Assembly: GCF_002252155.1 (NCBI RefSeq)
Contig: NZ_NEFD01000005.1
Location: forward strand, 113,272-177,271
Length of the DNA stretch: 64,000 nt
Reading direction: 5' to 3'
Source of the DNA: Wohlfahrtiimonas sp. G9077
Lineage (GTDB): Bacteria; Pseudomonadota; Gammaproteobacteria; Cardiobacteriales; Wohlfahrtiimonadaceae
Of the stretch, positions 19,086-28,174 are shown one piece after another. A program made the translations under genes and the position numbers. The notes beneath the pieces were generated by a model that was not told the origin of the DNA, searched no databases, and saw only the letters and a list, made by a program, of their open reading frames with translations. The stretch's first letter is position 1; each line of letters begins with the position of its first letter.

Positions 19086-22049
19086 ATGATCCGTTCGATG
19101 ACGCAGTATGCCGCATTGTGTTCGCTTTTGAGCGTTCCTTATATGACGCTCAATCTAGCAGTGGCCGATCATGGTTCGGTGCCCACGCTTTTACATGCAT
19201 CAAGCCTTGCGATCTCTGCGTTAATTTTAGAGGATGCATCCATGGAAAAAACATTGCGCCGTGCGGACAATGGCCATTTAAAGTCTATGTTAAAGGCTGC
19301 GCGCATTTATCATTTTGGTGATTTTGATCAGGACATTGAGTCCGACATAATGATGGCACAATATTGGTATGAGCGCGCGATCACAGAACATCCTAAAGAT
19401 TATCGTGCATATTATGAACTCGCTGAATTGCTGCGCATCTCATCACCAAATGATCCTAATTTACTGTCCTATTATCAAAAAGCCACACAATTGACGGATA
19501 CGGACATCGATGTCTTGTTATTTGCTGCGCGCTTTTTTGCAGAGCGTGGCTTAGATCAGCAAGCTTTGACGCAATATGAACGGGTCATTGCCCTCAATAC
19601 CAGTGAATCGAGCACCTATTATGCCAAGCTCCGCAGCGCCCATCTCCTTAAATATGGCGGGCAGGGCATTCAAAAAAATCCTGTCAAAGCCCATCAATAT
19701 TATCTAGAGATCGTTGCCAATAATTTTAATGATGCCGAGAGTTTTTATGAACTTGGGGATGATTATCAGCATGGCATTGGCACGGCTGTGGATCTGACGC
19801 AAGCAAAAAATTATTATCAGCGCTCATTTGATGGGCGGGCACGTTTGCCGCTCGGTCAATTATTGCTGCAATCTACGGATGAAGCACAGCGCGCAGAAGG
19901 GGTTGAGCAGGTGATTGCTGCAATGGCATTGCCAGAAAATCGCCAAGCGGTGACGGACATTTTATTGCCATTACGCACCGAATATCCAAAAGTGGCGGCA
20001 TGGCTGTATGATCAAGCCGTTTATTCAGATCATCGCAATGGTTTTGATGCCCGTGCAGTGTTAAAAGAGGGCTGTGCGGCAAATGATCCGGATCACTGTT
20101 TTTATGAAGCACTGTGGCAACTTGGCAACCGCGTGTATGAAAAAGAGGGCTTTGCCCGCATGCTCGCGTTTGCAACAGCGAATGATGCGCGCGCAATGGC
20201 AAAGTTGATTGAGCATTATCATGATCAAAATGATGCACGCAATGAACTCAAATGGCTGAAAGCACGCGCAGAGCTGTTACAGACAGAAGAAGCCTATGAA
20301 GCGGTGGCCTATTTTTATGTCAATGAAATGGATTACGATGAAGCCGTAATTTGGTATGGCAAAATTGATGCGCCATCTGAGGACATTGCCAGGAACTTTC
20401 AGCATGCCAAAAATGAAGCGGCATATTTTAAGCAGCGCGCCATTGCCGCAAAAACTGATTGGGAAGATGCAGAATTTATGGCAAGCATTTATCAGCGTCA
20501 AGGGCGATTTGATCAAGCCATTGCCATGCTTGAGCCTTGGGCACAGACGAAAGAGACCGCAGGGTACTTATTGGTAGATGCGCTTGATCGCTCGCAAATC
20601 CCTGAAAACTTACAGCGCGCCACACAACATCATTTAAAGCGTGCAAAAGCAGGGGAAGACGCTGCATATTATGAGTTGTATCAGCGATATGTACAAAACA
20701 TTGATCCTACCATTACGCGGGAAGATGTGGTGGCATGGATGCAAGATTGGCAAGCGCTCGATGCGGATCAAAGCCGCTATTATATTGAGGAGCTTGAAGC
20801 TTATGATGAAGCCCTCAAACAGCAAGATTTAGAAACATTGGCCAAAGCGTATCAATTTGGCTCTGGCATCCGAAAAGATGAGGCAAAATATTGGGCGCTC
20901 CTTGAAGAACTCAGTGCCCAAAACAATCAATGGGCATTGCAAACCTTGGCCTATGCTTACTATTATGGCGAGATTGAACCCCATGATTGGTCTAAAGCGG
21001 TGGCGCTGTATCAAAAGCTCAACGAACCTGATGAGGAAGCGACAGCGATCATGGCAGATTATGAGCGTTATTTTGTGCCTGCCGAACAAGGTGATGATGC
21101 AGCAAAGACAGCGTTAGGGCGCTATTATGTCACCACTGAACCCTTTAAAAGTCGCCCAGCGGATGTTAAAAAAGGATTGGCATTACTCAATCAAGCGGCA
21201 GCGGCTGGTAATGGTGATGCGATGCTGAGTTTGGCGGATTATTATGGTTATGAAGATTATGCGCCTTATTTACAATTAAAATGGTTGGAAGCTGCGGTGG
21301 ATGCAGGCAATCACGAAGCAGCATTGAAATTGGCACAGCTTAAAATCATGCGCATGATGTATCCATTGGTCAATGAGGCTGAGCAAACGGGCATTGAAGA
21401 TTTATTGACCTTTGCTGCACAAAAGCTTGAGGCGGCCAATGAAGCTTTGGTGGATTTTTATCTGTTGATGCATCAAGATGAACGAGCAGAAGCGCTGCTC
21501 GACACATTGCCATTAGCGACACAGCAATCATTGTATCCGAAGCTTGGAGAGTTTCATGCCACCGATACAGATGAACATGCGAGTCACTTTAACAAAGCGG
21601 CGCTCTATTATGAGAAGGCCTATCAAGGCGGCGATTTATTGTATGGCATTAAACTTGCTGAACTCTATTGGCAAGGGGATCAAACATTGGTGCGCAACCA
21701 GCAACATGCAACGGCACTGATGAATGAGGTGTTCAGCGCCATTATTGATGCAAAAGATCCTGAAACATTGTATTTATCGGACAATATTGTAGAGTCATTG
21801 TTACGCCTGAATCGCGAAGATGCTTTTGCACGTGCATGGCTTAAGCGTTTATCCATTGAGGGCAACAGTTATGCAGCATCGCAATTGGCACAACTGTATG
21901 CCAAAGAGAAAGATTATGCGAGCGCTTATCTTTATGCCAAAGTGGCCGACCATTGGTTTGCCGATGATTTGGCCAGCCATTTAACGATGGATGTGATTGA
22001 GGCTTTAAATGAGCGTGCAGCACAATTGGCCAAAGCAAGAGATTATTAA
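19086..22049 (+). CDS. Large exported Sel1/TPR-repeat protein
   Basis: A 987-residue protein built almost wholly of helical repeats. An N-terminal Sec signal (about 1-27, ending NLAVA before Asp-His-Gly) predicts export to the periplasm. Sel1-like units are visible, such as KAHQYYLEIVANNFNDAES, FYELGDDYQHGIGTAVDLT, and the segments around YWYERAITEHPKD and GLALLNQAAAAGNGDAML; other parts are closer to TPR. It is rich in Tyr, Ala and acidic residues and has few Cys. Such solenoids act as scaffolds, as AlgK does in alginate export, but no polysaccharide genes are near. Its only partner is the YetF-like gene 17 bases downstream. I do not recognise a named orthologue. Confidence 0.82.
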   Translation: MIRSMTQYAALCSLLSVPYMTLNLAVADHGSVPTLLHASSLAISALILEDASMEKTLRRADNGHLKSMLKAARIYHFGDFDQDIESDIMMAQYWYERAITEHPKDYRAYYELAELLRISSPNDPNLLSYYQKATQLTDTDIDVLLFAARFFAERGLDQQALTQYERVIALNTSESSTYYAKLRSAHLLKYGGQGIQKNPVKAHQYYLEIVANNFNDAESFYELGDDYQHGIGTAVDLTQAKNYYQRSFDGRARLPLGQLLLQSTDEAQRAEGVEQVIAAMALPENRQAVTDILLPLRTEYPKVAAWLYDQAVYSDHRNGFDARAVLKEGCAANDPDHCFYEALWQLGNRVYEKEGFARMLAFATANDARAMAKLIEHYHDQNDARNELKWLKARAELLQTEEAYEAVAYFYVNEMDYDEAVIWYGKIDAPSEDIARNFQHAKNEAAYFKQRAIAAKTDWEDAEFMASIYQRQGRFDQAIAMLEPWAQTKETAGYLLVDALDRSQIPENLQRATQHHLKRAKAGEDAAYYELYQRYVQNIDPTITREDVVAWMQDWQALDADQSRYYIEELEAYDEALKQQDLETLAKAYQFGSGIRKDEAKYWALLEELSAQNNQWALQTLAYAYYYGEIEPHDWSKAVALYQKLNEPDEEATAIMADYERYFVPAEQGDDAAKTALGRYYVTTEPFKSRPADVKKGLALLNQAAAAGNGDAMLSLADYYGYEDYAPYLQLKWLEAAVDAGNHEAALKLAQLKIMRMMYPLVNEAEQTGIEDLLTFAAQKLEAANEALVDFYLLMHQDERAEALLDTLPLATQQSLYPKLGEFHATDTDEHASHFNKAALYYEKAYQGGDLLYGIKLAELYWQGDQTLVRNQQHATALMNEVFSAIIDAKDPETLYLSDNIVESLLRLNREDAFARAWLKRLSIEGNSYAASQLAQLYAKEKDYASAYLYAKVADHWFADDLASHLTMDVIEALNERAAQLAKARDY

Positions 22050-22066
22050 GCTTTAGAAGGAGCATC

Positions 22067-22756
22067 ATGTTTGATTTGAGTTTACATATGCAAAGTTCCA
22101 TGGTCATTAAATTGGTGGTGGGCATGATTTGCGTGTTGGCATTTTTACGGATTTCCGGTAAATCGCAAATGTCACAAATGACGCCCACCGATGTGGTGAA
22201 CTCTTTTGTCATTGGTGCCATTGTGGGCGGCACCATTTATGCGCCTGCATTGTCTGTGTGGCACATGGTGTTTGGCATTGTGGTGTGGACAATCATCAAC
22301 CTTTTCATTCATAAACTTACGAAAATCCGCTTTTTCAGTGATCTGTTTTATGGTCGCGTGGTGTTTTTGGTGAAAGATGGCAAGCTTGATGTTAAAGCGA
22401 TGAAGCAAAATAAAATCAATGCAGAGCAATTGACGGCTAAGCTTCGCGAGCAGCGGATTTTTAGCCTATTAGATGTGGATGATGTGCGCTTAGAAACCGA
22501 TGGGCAGTTTACTGTATTTTTGAAAACAGAAGCATGTTTAGGCTTTTTACTCATCAATCAAGGCAGCATTTTAGAAGATAATTTGAAAGACGCGCAGCGC
22601 TCAAGCACCTGGCTTAAACAGGAAATGTTGAAATTAGGCTATGCCAATATTGAGGATTTATACTGCGTGGAATGGACACCTAACCGCGGATTTTTTGTGG
22701 TGGACAATGAAGGCAATTCTTCTGGTATTACTGCCAAATCTGTGGATTTGAAATAA
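22067..22756 (+). CDS. YetF/DUF421 family membrane protein
   Basis: This 229-residue protein has the DUF421 plan. Three hydrophobic helices lie in residues about 12-90, with the conserved FLRISGKSQMSQMTPTDVVN between helices 1 and 2. A cytoplasmic or peripheral alpha/beta domain follows (about 95-200), with GRVVFLVKDGKLD and the LREQRIFSLLDVDDV segment. Function of the family is not settled; some members are spore-germination or stress related in Gram-positives. AGAAGGAG before the ATG supports the start. It is co-transcribed with the upstream Sel1/TPR gene and ends at a strong terminator, so the pair is a two-gene unit. Confidence 0.87.
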   Translation: MFDLSLHMQSSMVIKLVVGMICVLAFLRISGKSQMSQMTPTDVVNSFVIGAIVGGTIYAPALSVWHMVFGIVVWTIINLFIHKLTKIRFFSDLFYGRVVFLVKDGKLDVKAMKQNKINAEQLTAKLREQRIFSLLDVDDVRLETDGQFTVFLKTEACLGFLLINQGSILEDNLKDAQRSSTWLKQEMLKLGYANIEDLYCVEWTPNRGFFVVDNEGNSSGITAKSVDLK

Positions 22757-22784
22757 AAAAAGCACCCAATGGGTGCTTTTTTAT
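22755..22784. terminator. Bidirectional terminator between YetF-like gene and porin-like gene
   Basis: AGCACCC (22761-22767) pairs with GGGTGCT (22771-22777), flanked by A-run and T-run, serving both convergent genes. Confidence 0.88.
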
Positions 22785-22794
22785 GGTGATTCAA

Positions 22795-23517
22795 TTAGAA
22801 GTTGTAAGTGATGCCAAGCATGATGTCATGAGATTTTGCACGTGTTTTAAAGGTTGTGCTGCTATTGTCTTCACGGAAGGAAACTTTAGATTTCCCTGCA
22901 TCCACATAACGGTAGCTTAAATCTAATGCTAAATCAGAATTCAATGCATATTGAACACCAGCACCAACGCTCCATGCAAAGTTGTTAGAGCGGTGAGATT
23001 GAGAGGCATTGAAAACATCAAGTCCCGCGGCATTAAGATTCAATTTAACGGTTTGCTTCACATTTGCATAACCAATACCAGCAGACACGTAAGGCGTGAA
23101 TGCGGACTCATTGGTAAAATCATAGTAAACATTGGCCATCATAGTATTGATGTTCAATTGATTAGAGCTGTTGACGGTTGCAGGTTCACCAGGAATATTG
23201 AATGTTTCATTCGCTTTTGCTTTACCGCGTGCGGTGAAATCTAATTCAGCACGAATCGGTAAGCCAAAGGCTTGAGAGAAGTTGTAACCAAAGGCAACGC
23301 CGCCTGCAAATACGCTTTTGTTTTTGCTGCCTTTGCTGATTGATTCATTGTCTGCAGCATCGTCGCCATCAATGTATTCAGCTTTTTGTTTAGACATGTG
23401 AGTGATGGATGTGCCGATTTTACCGGTGACATAAAAACCAGTTTTGTCATTGTTTTGCGCATAAGCTGCGGAGGAAAGAGCGCCAACTAAGGAAACTGCA
23501 AGGATGATTTTTTTCAT
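22795..23517 (-). CDS. Small outer-membrane beta-barrel protein (porin-like, OMP_b-brl type)
   Basis: The 240-residue precursor has a signal peptide (MKKIILAVSLVGALSSAAYA, cleaved before Gln-Asn) and an eight-strand-like alternating pattern. Strands are visible as GFYVTGKIGTSI, SVFAGGVAFGYNF, IRAELDFTARG, MMANVYYDF, PYVSAGIGYANV, WSVGAGVQYAL, LALDLSYRYVD and HDIMLGITYNF. It ends in Phe, the BAM recognition residue. This is the opacity/OmpW/OmpA-barrel type with surface loops rich in Asn, Ser and Asp. Ligand or role is unknown. A TATAAT -10 at 23584-23589 gives a 60-base leader. Transcription ends at the shared terminator. Confidence 0.85.
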   Translation of the reverse strand: MKKIILAVSLVGALSSAAYAQNNDKTGFYVTGKIGTSITHMSKQKAEYIDGDDAADNESISKGSKNKSVFAGGVAFGYNFSQAFGLPIRAELDFTARGKAKANETFNIPGEPATVNSSNQLNINTMMANVYYDFTNESAFTPYVSAGIGYANVKQTVKLNLNAAGLDVFNASQSHRSNNFAWSVGAGVQYALNSDLALDLSYRYVDAGKSKVSFREDNSSTTFKTRAKSHDIMLGITYNF

Positions 23518-23583
23518 ATAAATACCTTAATGATCAATAAAGTGATGGGCTTAACCCTTAACGCGCTAAAAAAAGCGGAGGCG

Positions 23584-23612
23584 ATTATAAGACAATTTTT
23601 TTTTCAAACGCA
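23584..23612 (-). promoter_or_regulatory. Candidate promoter of the porin-like gene
   Basis: On the minus strand a perfect TATAAT (23589-23584) lies downstream of a run of nine A. The -35 at 17 bases (TGCGTT) is weak, so an activator or a UP-like A-tract may help. Confidence 0.4.
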
Positions 23613-23700
23613 CGAATTTTTTCATGAGCATTAAAAAATTTTATAAAGCATTGTTCTGATGCATGATCAATATGATTGGCATTATGTTTTTTAAGGCCAG

Positions 23701-23733
23701 AAAAAATGGCTGCTCAAGTTGAATGAGCAGCCA
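23701..23733 (-). terminator. Intrinsic terminator of the EamA gene pair
   Basis: A perfect 10-base stem (23707-23716 with 23724-23733, arms TGGCTGCTCA and TGAGCAGCCA) with a 7-base loop is followed on the minus strand by six T. It is 98 bases after the last EamA stop codon. Confidence 0.88.
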
Positions 23734-23831
23734 CTGAAATATTTAGAATCTTTTAGATTGCATAAAAATTTTTTATGAAAAAAAGGGTGAGATTACGTCA
23801 TGTTATCAATGATATCGCGATGAAAAGATGA

Positions 23832-24683
23832 TCATTTTCGCTTAAAGACCAATAACAAACCACCACTGATGATCAGTACAGCACCCAGCCAACCCCAAAC
23901 GCCTAAGCGTTCATGCCAAAAGAAGTGGGAGAGAATCGCGCCAAAGACGGCATTGAGATAATAAAAGGGCGCTAAAAGGGATGCATCCGTCATTTGATTG
24001 GCCTTTGTCACCCACACTTGTCCAAGGGAACCAAAAAATCCCATCAGTACAATGATGCCCCAAATGCGTAAATCCGTGGGTAAATTAAACTCTGTGAATG
24101 CTGCAAAAATCATGGCAGAGATGCAGCCGGTGAAAGAGAAATAGAAGACAATTTCTGAGCTGCCGGCCACTTTACTCACGCGCTTGATGGCCACCATGGC
24201 AAGGGCGACAAAAATGCCGGCGATGATTGGAATAAAAGAGAGGATGGAAAATTGTGGTTTATCGGCGCTTGCCAGCATCCATGAGCCGATCATGGCCAAA
24301 ATAAAGCTTGGAATCAAAACCCATGTGAGTTTTTCTTTGAGCCAAATTGCTGCCAGCAATGGCACAAATAAAGGTGTTAATGAGCGCAGTACTGTGGCGT
24401 CAGAGAGCGGTAAAACAGCCAATGATGTGAAAATGAGAATCATGCCAATTTGTCCTGAGAGAGAGCGAATGGCATGGAGCGGCAGGCGTTTAAAGGAGTT
24501 TTTCACTTCTCCTGTCAGCCAAAAAGCGGGCGCCACCCAAAGGAGCGTGACAAGGTTACGAAAAAAGACAATGGTGGCTGTCGATAACTCGCTGCCCAGC
24601 CATTTGATTGAGCTGTCCATCAGCGCAAAGGCCAATTGTGAAAGCACCACAAACAGGATGCCAACGAGCACTTTTTGATTCAT
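23832..24683 (-). CDS. EamA/DMT family transporter (second of pair)
   Basis: The 283-residue protein is a ten-helix drug/metabolite transporter with two EamA domains (about 8-138 and 150-280). It carries the typical end-of-domain motif LKEKLTW after helix 4 (about residue 116) and FWHERLGVWGWLGAVLIISGG near the end of the second domain (given in part). Substrate cannot be predicted; family members export amino acids, metabolites or nucleosides. It starts 44 bases after the upstream EamA gene and shares its promoter. The two are paralogues but well diverged, so the pair is not a recent duplication. Confidence 0.86.
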   Translation of the reverse strand: MNQKVLVGILFVVLSQLAFALMDSSIKWLGSELSTATIVFFRNLVTLLWVAPAFWLTGEVKNSFKRLPLHAIRSLSGQIGMILIFTSLAVLPLSDATVLRSLTPLFVPLLAAIWLKEKLTWVLIPSFILAMIGSWMLASADKPQFSILSFIPIIAGIFVALAMVAIKRVSKVAGSSEIVFYFSFTGCISAMIFAAFTEFNLPTDLRIWGIIVLMGFFGSLGQVWVTKANQMTDASLLAPFYYLNAVFGAILSHFFWHERLGVWGWLGAVLIISGGLLLVFKRK

Positions 24684-24727
24684 GATTGATCCTAACGGTG
24701 AAAAAGGTTTTCAGTATAGCCCCAAAA

Positions 24728-25669
24728 TCAAGCGCGCTTGATCACTTTGAAGATCGATCCGCCAATCACCATGAACATTGCACCAAAAACCACCACAAAA
24801 ACGCCAATGTAACCCAAAAGATTTAAATTCGGGTGCGTAAAAATTTGTGGCCACAAGGTGGCAAAGAGCTCTGAAAAGCCAAGGGTAAATAGCGGCGTTA
24901 AGGTGATCATGGCACTGACTTTTGACACATCCCAATGTCGCATGGCTTCTGCCAATGCACCATAACCAAGCACCGTATTGAGCCCGCAATAGAGCAGTAA
25001 ACACAGTTGCAATGTGGAGAGGTTAACAATGGCAGAAAAATCTGCAAATGGCATTAAAAATAGGATGCCAAGGGCATTGAGAATAAAGAGAATTTGTAGC
25101 GCATTGAATTGTTTGAGGGCGACTTTTTGTGCCATGGCAAACATCACCCAAGAGAGTGCAGACAAAGCAGCCAAAACAACGCCAAACGCATAAGCATTGA
25201 ACGATGAGATCATCTCGATTAAATTGCGATTAAAAAAGAGCAATAAGCCTGAGATGAGGATGCTGACCCCAATCATTTGTATGATTGAAAGGCGTTCTTT
25301 AAAGAAAATGACACCGGCAAAGAGCAACCCAACGCTCGATAATTGCATCACGATTTGTGACACCGTTGGCGTGGTATAACTTAAAGATGCGCTGAATAAA
25401 ACAAAATTGCCGATAATTCCAAGGGTCAGCACAGACAATAAGAGGAGGGATTTTGGGTTTTTTGTGATCATTTGCATGGGCAATGATTTTTTGATGGCAA
25501 GGATGGGCCATAAAATGGCCAGCGAGATCAAAAAACGATACCAAACCAATGTTGGTGCATCGAGTGATTGCATGATCTCTTTGATGGCGATCGGTACATT
25601 GCCCCAAATGAACGCGGTGAATAAGGATAGGAAAAAACCAAGTTTAGCGCTTTTGATGGGAGTGCTCAT
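24728..25669 (-). CDS. EamA/DMT family transporter (first of pair)
   Basis: This is a 313-residue, ten-helix EamA-type permease. The first domain begins SAKLGFFLSLFTAFIWGNVP and ends with the FKERLSIIQMIG motif; the second ends near FVVVFGAMFMVIGG. The start at 25669 is chosen over a longer frame from 25804, because a promoter (CTGACC, 17 bases, TATAAT at 25726-25698) and the suf terminator both lie inside the longer version. The Shine-Dalgarno is poor. Likely an exporter of a small metabolite; the substrate is unknown. Confidence 0.85.
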   Translation of the reverse strand: MSTPIKSAKLGFFLSLFTAFIWGNVPIAIKEIMQSLDAPTLVWYRFLISLAILWPILAIKKSLPMQMITKNPKSLLLLSVLTLGIIGNFVLFSASLSYTTPTVSQIVMQLSSVGLLFAGVIFFKERLSIIQMIGVSILISGLLLFFNRNLIEMISSFNAYAFGVVLAALSALSWVMFAMAQKVALKQFNALQILFILNALGILFLMPFADFSAIVNLSTLQLCLLLYCGLNTVLGYGALAEAMRHWDVSKVSAMITLTPLFTLGFSELFATLWPQIFTHPNLNLLGYIGVFVVVFGAMFMVIGGSIFKVIKRA

Positions 25670-25697
25670 GACGGATGCTCGAAGAAGGGAGTGCTTT

Positions 25698-25726
25698 ATT
25701 ATACGAGCGAATGGTGAGCGGGTCAG
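25698..25726 (-). promoter_or_regulatory. Promoter of the EamA pair
   Basis: On the minus strand CTGACC (25726-25721) and a perfect TATAAT (25703-25698) are 17 bases apart. The start site would be near 25690, some 20 bases before the ATG at 25669, which fixes the start of the gene. Confidence 0.6.
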
Positions 25727-25790
25727 TAGGAATCTTTTGAATGAGGTTCTGAGAAATGTTCTATTGGTATTCAATGTCAGATTAAAAAAC

Positions 25791-25820
25791 AAAACCCCAA
25801 TCATAGATTGGGGGTTTTTT
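25791..25820. terminator. Intrinsic terminator after sufS
   Basis: CCCCAATC (25795-25802) pairs with GATTGGGG (25806-25813) with A and T runs on either side. It ends the SUF operon on the minus strand. Confidence 0.88.
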
Positions 25821-25839
25821 ATCGTTTGGAAAATTGGAT

Positions 25840-27057
25840 TTAGCTGAACATCTCAATGATTTTCTTTAAGCCATCAATCAATTGATCCACTTCTTCTTTG
25901 GTGTTGTACATGCCAAAGGACATGCGCGCCGTTGCCGGAACACCAAAGCGGCGCATGATGGGTTGAGCACAGTGATGACCCACGCGAACGGCAACGCCAA
26001 AGTGATCAAGCATCGTGCCAATGTCATGAGGATGCACGCCTTTGACCACAAAAGAGATCACGCCCACTTTATTCGGCGCGGTGCCGATGATGCGTACTTC
26101 AGGAATGTTTGACAATTCTGCAGTGGCATAATCAAGCAACTCTTTTTCATGGGCAGCGATGTAATCAAAGCCAATCTCTTGGACAAATTTAATGGCCGCT
26201 TCAAAGGCAATCACGCCTGCAATGTTCGGCGTACCGGCTTCAAACTTATTGGGCAATGGCGCAAATGTGGTTTTTTCAAATGTCACTTCATCAATCATGT
26301 CGCCACCTGTTTGATAAGGTGGCATGGCATTGAGGAGATCTTTTTTACCATACACCACGCCAACGCCCGTTGGGCCATAGAGTTTGTGGGCAGAAAAGAC
26401 GTAAAAATCCACATCTAATTGCGACACATTCAATGGCTCATGCACGATTCCTTGCGCGCCATCCACCAAAATTTTTGCACCCACAGCATGGGCTTTTTGT
26501 GTGATGGTGGCAATGTCATTGATGGTGCCAAGCACGTTGGAAATTTGTGTGACGGCCACAATCTTAACGCGTTCGGTTAAGTTTGCATCCAAAAATGCCA
26601 TGTCTAAACTGCCATCATCGAGCACAGGCACCACCAATAAATGGGCACCTTTAAGCTGACAAATCATCTGCCAAGGCACGATGTTCGCATGGTGCTCCAT
26701 TTCAGTGATCATCACCTGATCCCCTTCTTTAAGCAATAAATTGCCTAAACTGTGCGCCACTAAGTTGATGCTTTCAGTGGTACCTTTCGTGAAGATGATT
26801 TCACGCGGATCATGGCTGCCGATTAAGTTGCACACCACTTTACGTACATTTTCATAACGCTCAGTGGATTCCTGACTGAAGAAGTATACGCCACGATGAA
26901 TGTTGGCGTAATACTTCTCATAGACATTTTTTTCTGCTTCGATGACACATGTCGGCTTTTGCGCGGACGCGCCCGTATCTAAAAATACCACAGGTTTATT
27001 GTGAACTTTTTCCGATAAAATCGGAAAGGCTTGGCGAATTGTGTCGATCTTTGACAT
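25840..27057 (-). CDS. sufS: Cysteine desulfurase SufS
   Basis: SufS removes sulfur from cysteine for Fe-S cluster assembly. The 405-residue class II desulfurase has the PLP Lys in SAHKLYGPTGVGVVYG, the phosphate-binding TKGTTESIN, the EMEHHANIVPW substrate segment, and the catalytic Cys in RVGHHCAQPIMRRFG. It is the last gene of sufR-B-C-D-S, 14 bases after sufD. No sufE or sufU sulfur acceptor is adjacent in this window, so one must be elsewhere or a substitute is used. Length is normal. Confidence 0.95.
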   Translation of the reverse strand: MSKIDTIRQAFPILSEKVHNKPVVFLDTGASAQKPTCVIEAEKNVYEKYYANIHRGVYFFSQESTERYENVRKVVCNLIGSHDPREIIFTKGTTESINLVAHSLGNLLLKEGDQVMITEMEHHANIVPWQMICQLKGAHLLVVPVLDDGSLDMAFLDANLTERVKIVAVTQISNVLGTINDIATITQKAHAVGAKILVDGAQGIVHEPLNVSQLDVDFYVFSAHKLYGPTGVGVVYGKKDLLNAMPPYQTGGDMIDEVTFEKTTFAPLPNKFEAGTPNIAGVIAFEAAIKFVQEIGFDYIAAHEKELLDYATAELSNIPEVRIIGTAPNKVGVISFVVKGVHPHDIGTMLDHFGVAVRVGHHCAQPIMRRFGVPATARMSFGMYNTKEEVDQLIDGLKKIIEMFS

Positions 27058-27071
27058 AAAAAAATCCTCTA

Positions 27072-28169
27072 TTATGCAGGGCGAACTGATGTTAAATCAT
27101 TTTCCAATTGTTTATGCATCCACTCTTTGACGGTGTCATGCTCGATCATGCCAAGGAACTCTGCGGCATAAGAGAGCAATAACATCGCTTGTGCTTCTTG
27201 TAACTCAATCCCGCGTGAGCGCAGATAAAAGAGTGACTCAGGCTCTAAGAAACCCACCGTTGCACCATGTGTACAGCGCACATCATCGGCATAGATTTCT
27301 AAACGTGGAATGGTCATGGCACGGGCTTTATCGCTCAATAAAATAGAGCGCGTGAGCTGATTGGCATCGGTTTTTTGCGCATCTTGATGCACATTGATCA
27401 TGCCATCAAAAAGTGCATTGGCATTGTCTGCCAATAGATTTTTGATGCTTTGCTCACTGGTACAATGTGGCACTTCGTGGTGAAGGGTCATCACATTTTC
27501 AAGCGATTGCTTGCCGCTGCCTAAGTTTAAGGCAATGAAATTTGAGTGAGACAATTCACCTTTTAAATGCACCGTGATGTCTGAGCGAACCACGTCACCG
27601 CCAGCTTGATAATGCAAAATGCTTGTGGCGCTTTGTGCCGCTTGATCACACTCAAACTCATAAAAGCTTGAAGCCATATCAGGGTTTAAGCTCATTTTTA
27701 ACCAATTGAGCGTTGCAGCTTGCCCAACTTTAGCCGCCACTTTCGGGCTGGATAAATATTGGCCTTTACCCGCTTCGACAAACAAGACAGTGAGTTTGGA
27801 CTCATCGCCCACTTCCACGGAAATGTCTAAATCAGCTGTGCGTGCGCCCTCTTCAGATACGGTGTAATTGTGGATCACAAAAGGGGTTGTGATGTCCGTA
27901 TTGGGGATCACTTTTAATTGAATCTTGCCTTTTTCAAGGGTGATCAATACGCCTTCTGGCACTAAGTTTTCGTTGAACCATTGCGGGTTCACTTCACCAT
28001 TGACGACGGTGAGCACAAAGCACTTTTCAGGCATTGTGTGATCCGTTGGCATCAACTGTGGATAAGCTGCCACAGCACCTTGCCATTCGGTGGATAAAAC
28101 TCGTTTTAAAGGCGTCTCTCTCCAGCGTTCTAAGCGGAGGTTATCCGTTAATGTTTGAAGCATGTTCAA
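27072..28169 (-). CDS. sufD: Fe-S assembly scaffold protein SufD
   Basis: SufD forms the SufBC2D scaffold with SufB and SufC. The 365-residue protein has the right-handed beta-helix core and the C-terminal SufBD signature: CTHGATVGFLEPESLFYLRSRGI (part shown: CTHGATVGFLEPESLFYL) and EAQAMLLLSYAAEFLG. The conserved His/Cys in the CTHGA stretch matches the interface residues needed for cluster formation in E. coli. It lies 5 bases downstream of sufC and 14 bases upstream of sufS. N-terminal region (about 1-110) is less conserved, as is usual. Confidence 0.94.
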   Translation of the reverse strand: MNMLQTLTDNLRLERWRETPLKRVLSTEWQGAVAAYPQLMPTDHTMPEKCFVLTVVNGEVNPQWFNENLVPEGVLITLEKGKIQLKVIPNTDITTPFVIHNYTVSEEGARTADLDISVEVGDESKLTVLFVEAGKGQYLSSPKVAAKVGQAATLNWLKMSLNPDMASSFYEFECDQAAQSATSILHYQAGGDVVRSDITVHLKGELSHSNFIALNLGSGKQSLENVMTLHHEVPHCTSEQSIKNLLADNANALFDGMINVHQDAQKTDANQLTRSILLSDKARAMTIPRLEIYADDVRCTHGATVGFLEPESLFYLRSRGIELQEAQAMLLLSYAAEFLGMIEHDTVKEWMHKQLENDLTSVRPA

Positions 28170-28174
28170 TTCCT

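Larger units (their letters stand above)
23518..23831. other. Gene-free interval between porin-like gene and EamA gene
   Basis: This 314-base AT-rich stretch holds the porin leader and -10 (23584-23589, minus strand TATAAT preceded by a poor -35) and the EamA operon terminator (23701-23733). I see no credible coding frame or RNA gene in the rest. Confidence 0.6.

Noticed and set aside
23832..25669. Recent duplication of the EamA genes
   Set aside because: The two proteins differ in most positions beyond the family pattern and the DNA shows no long identity.
25670..25804. N-terminal extension of the first EamA gene
   Set aside because: It contains the promoter and the end of the suf terminator.
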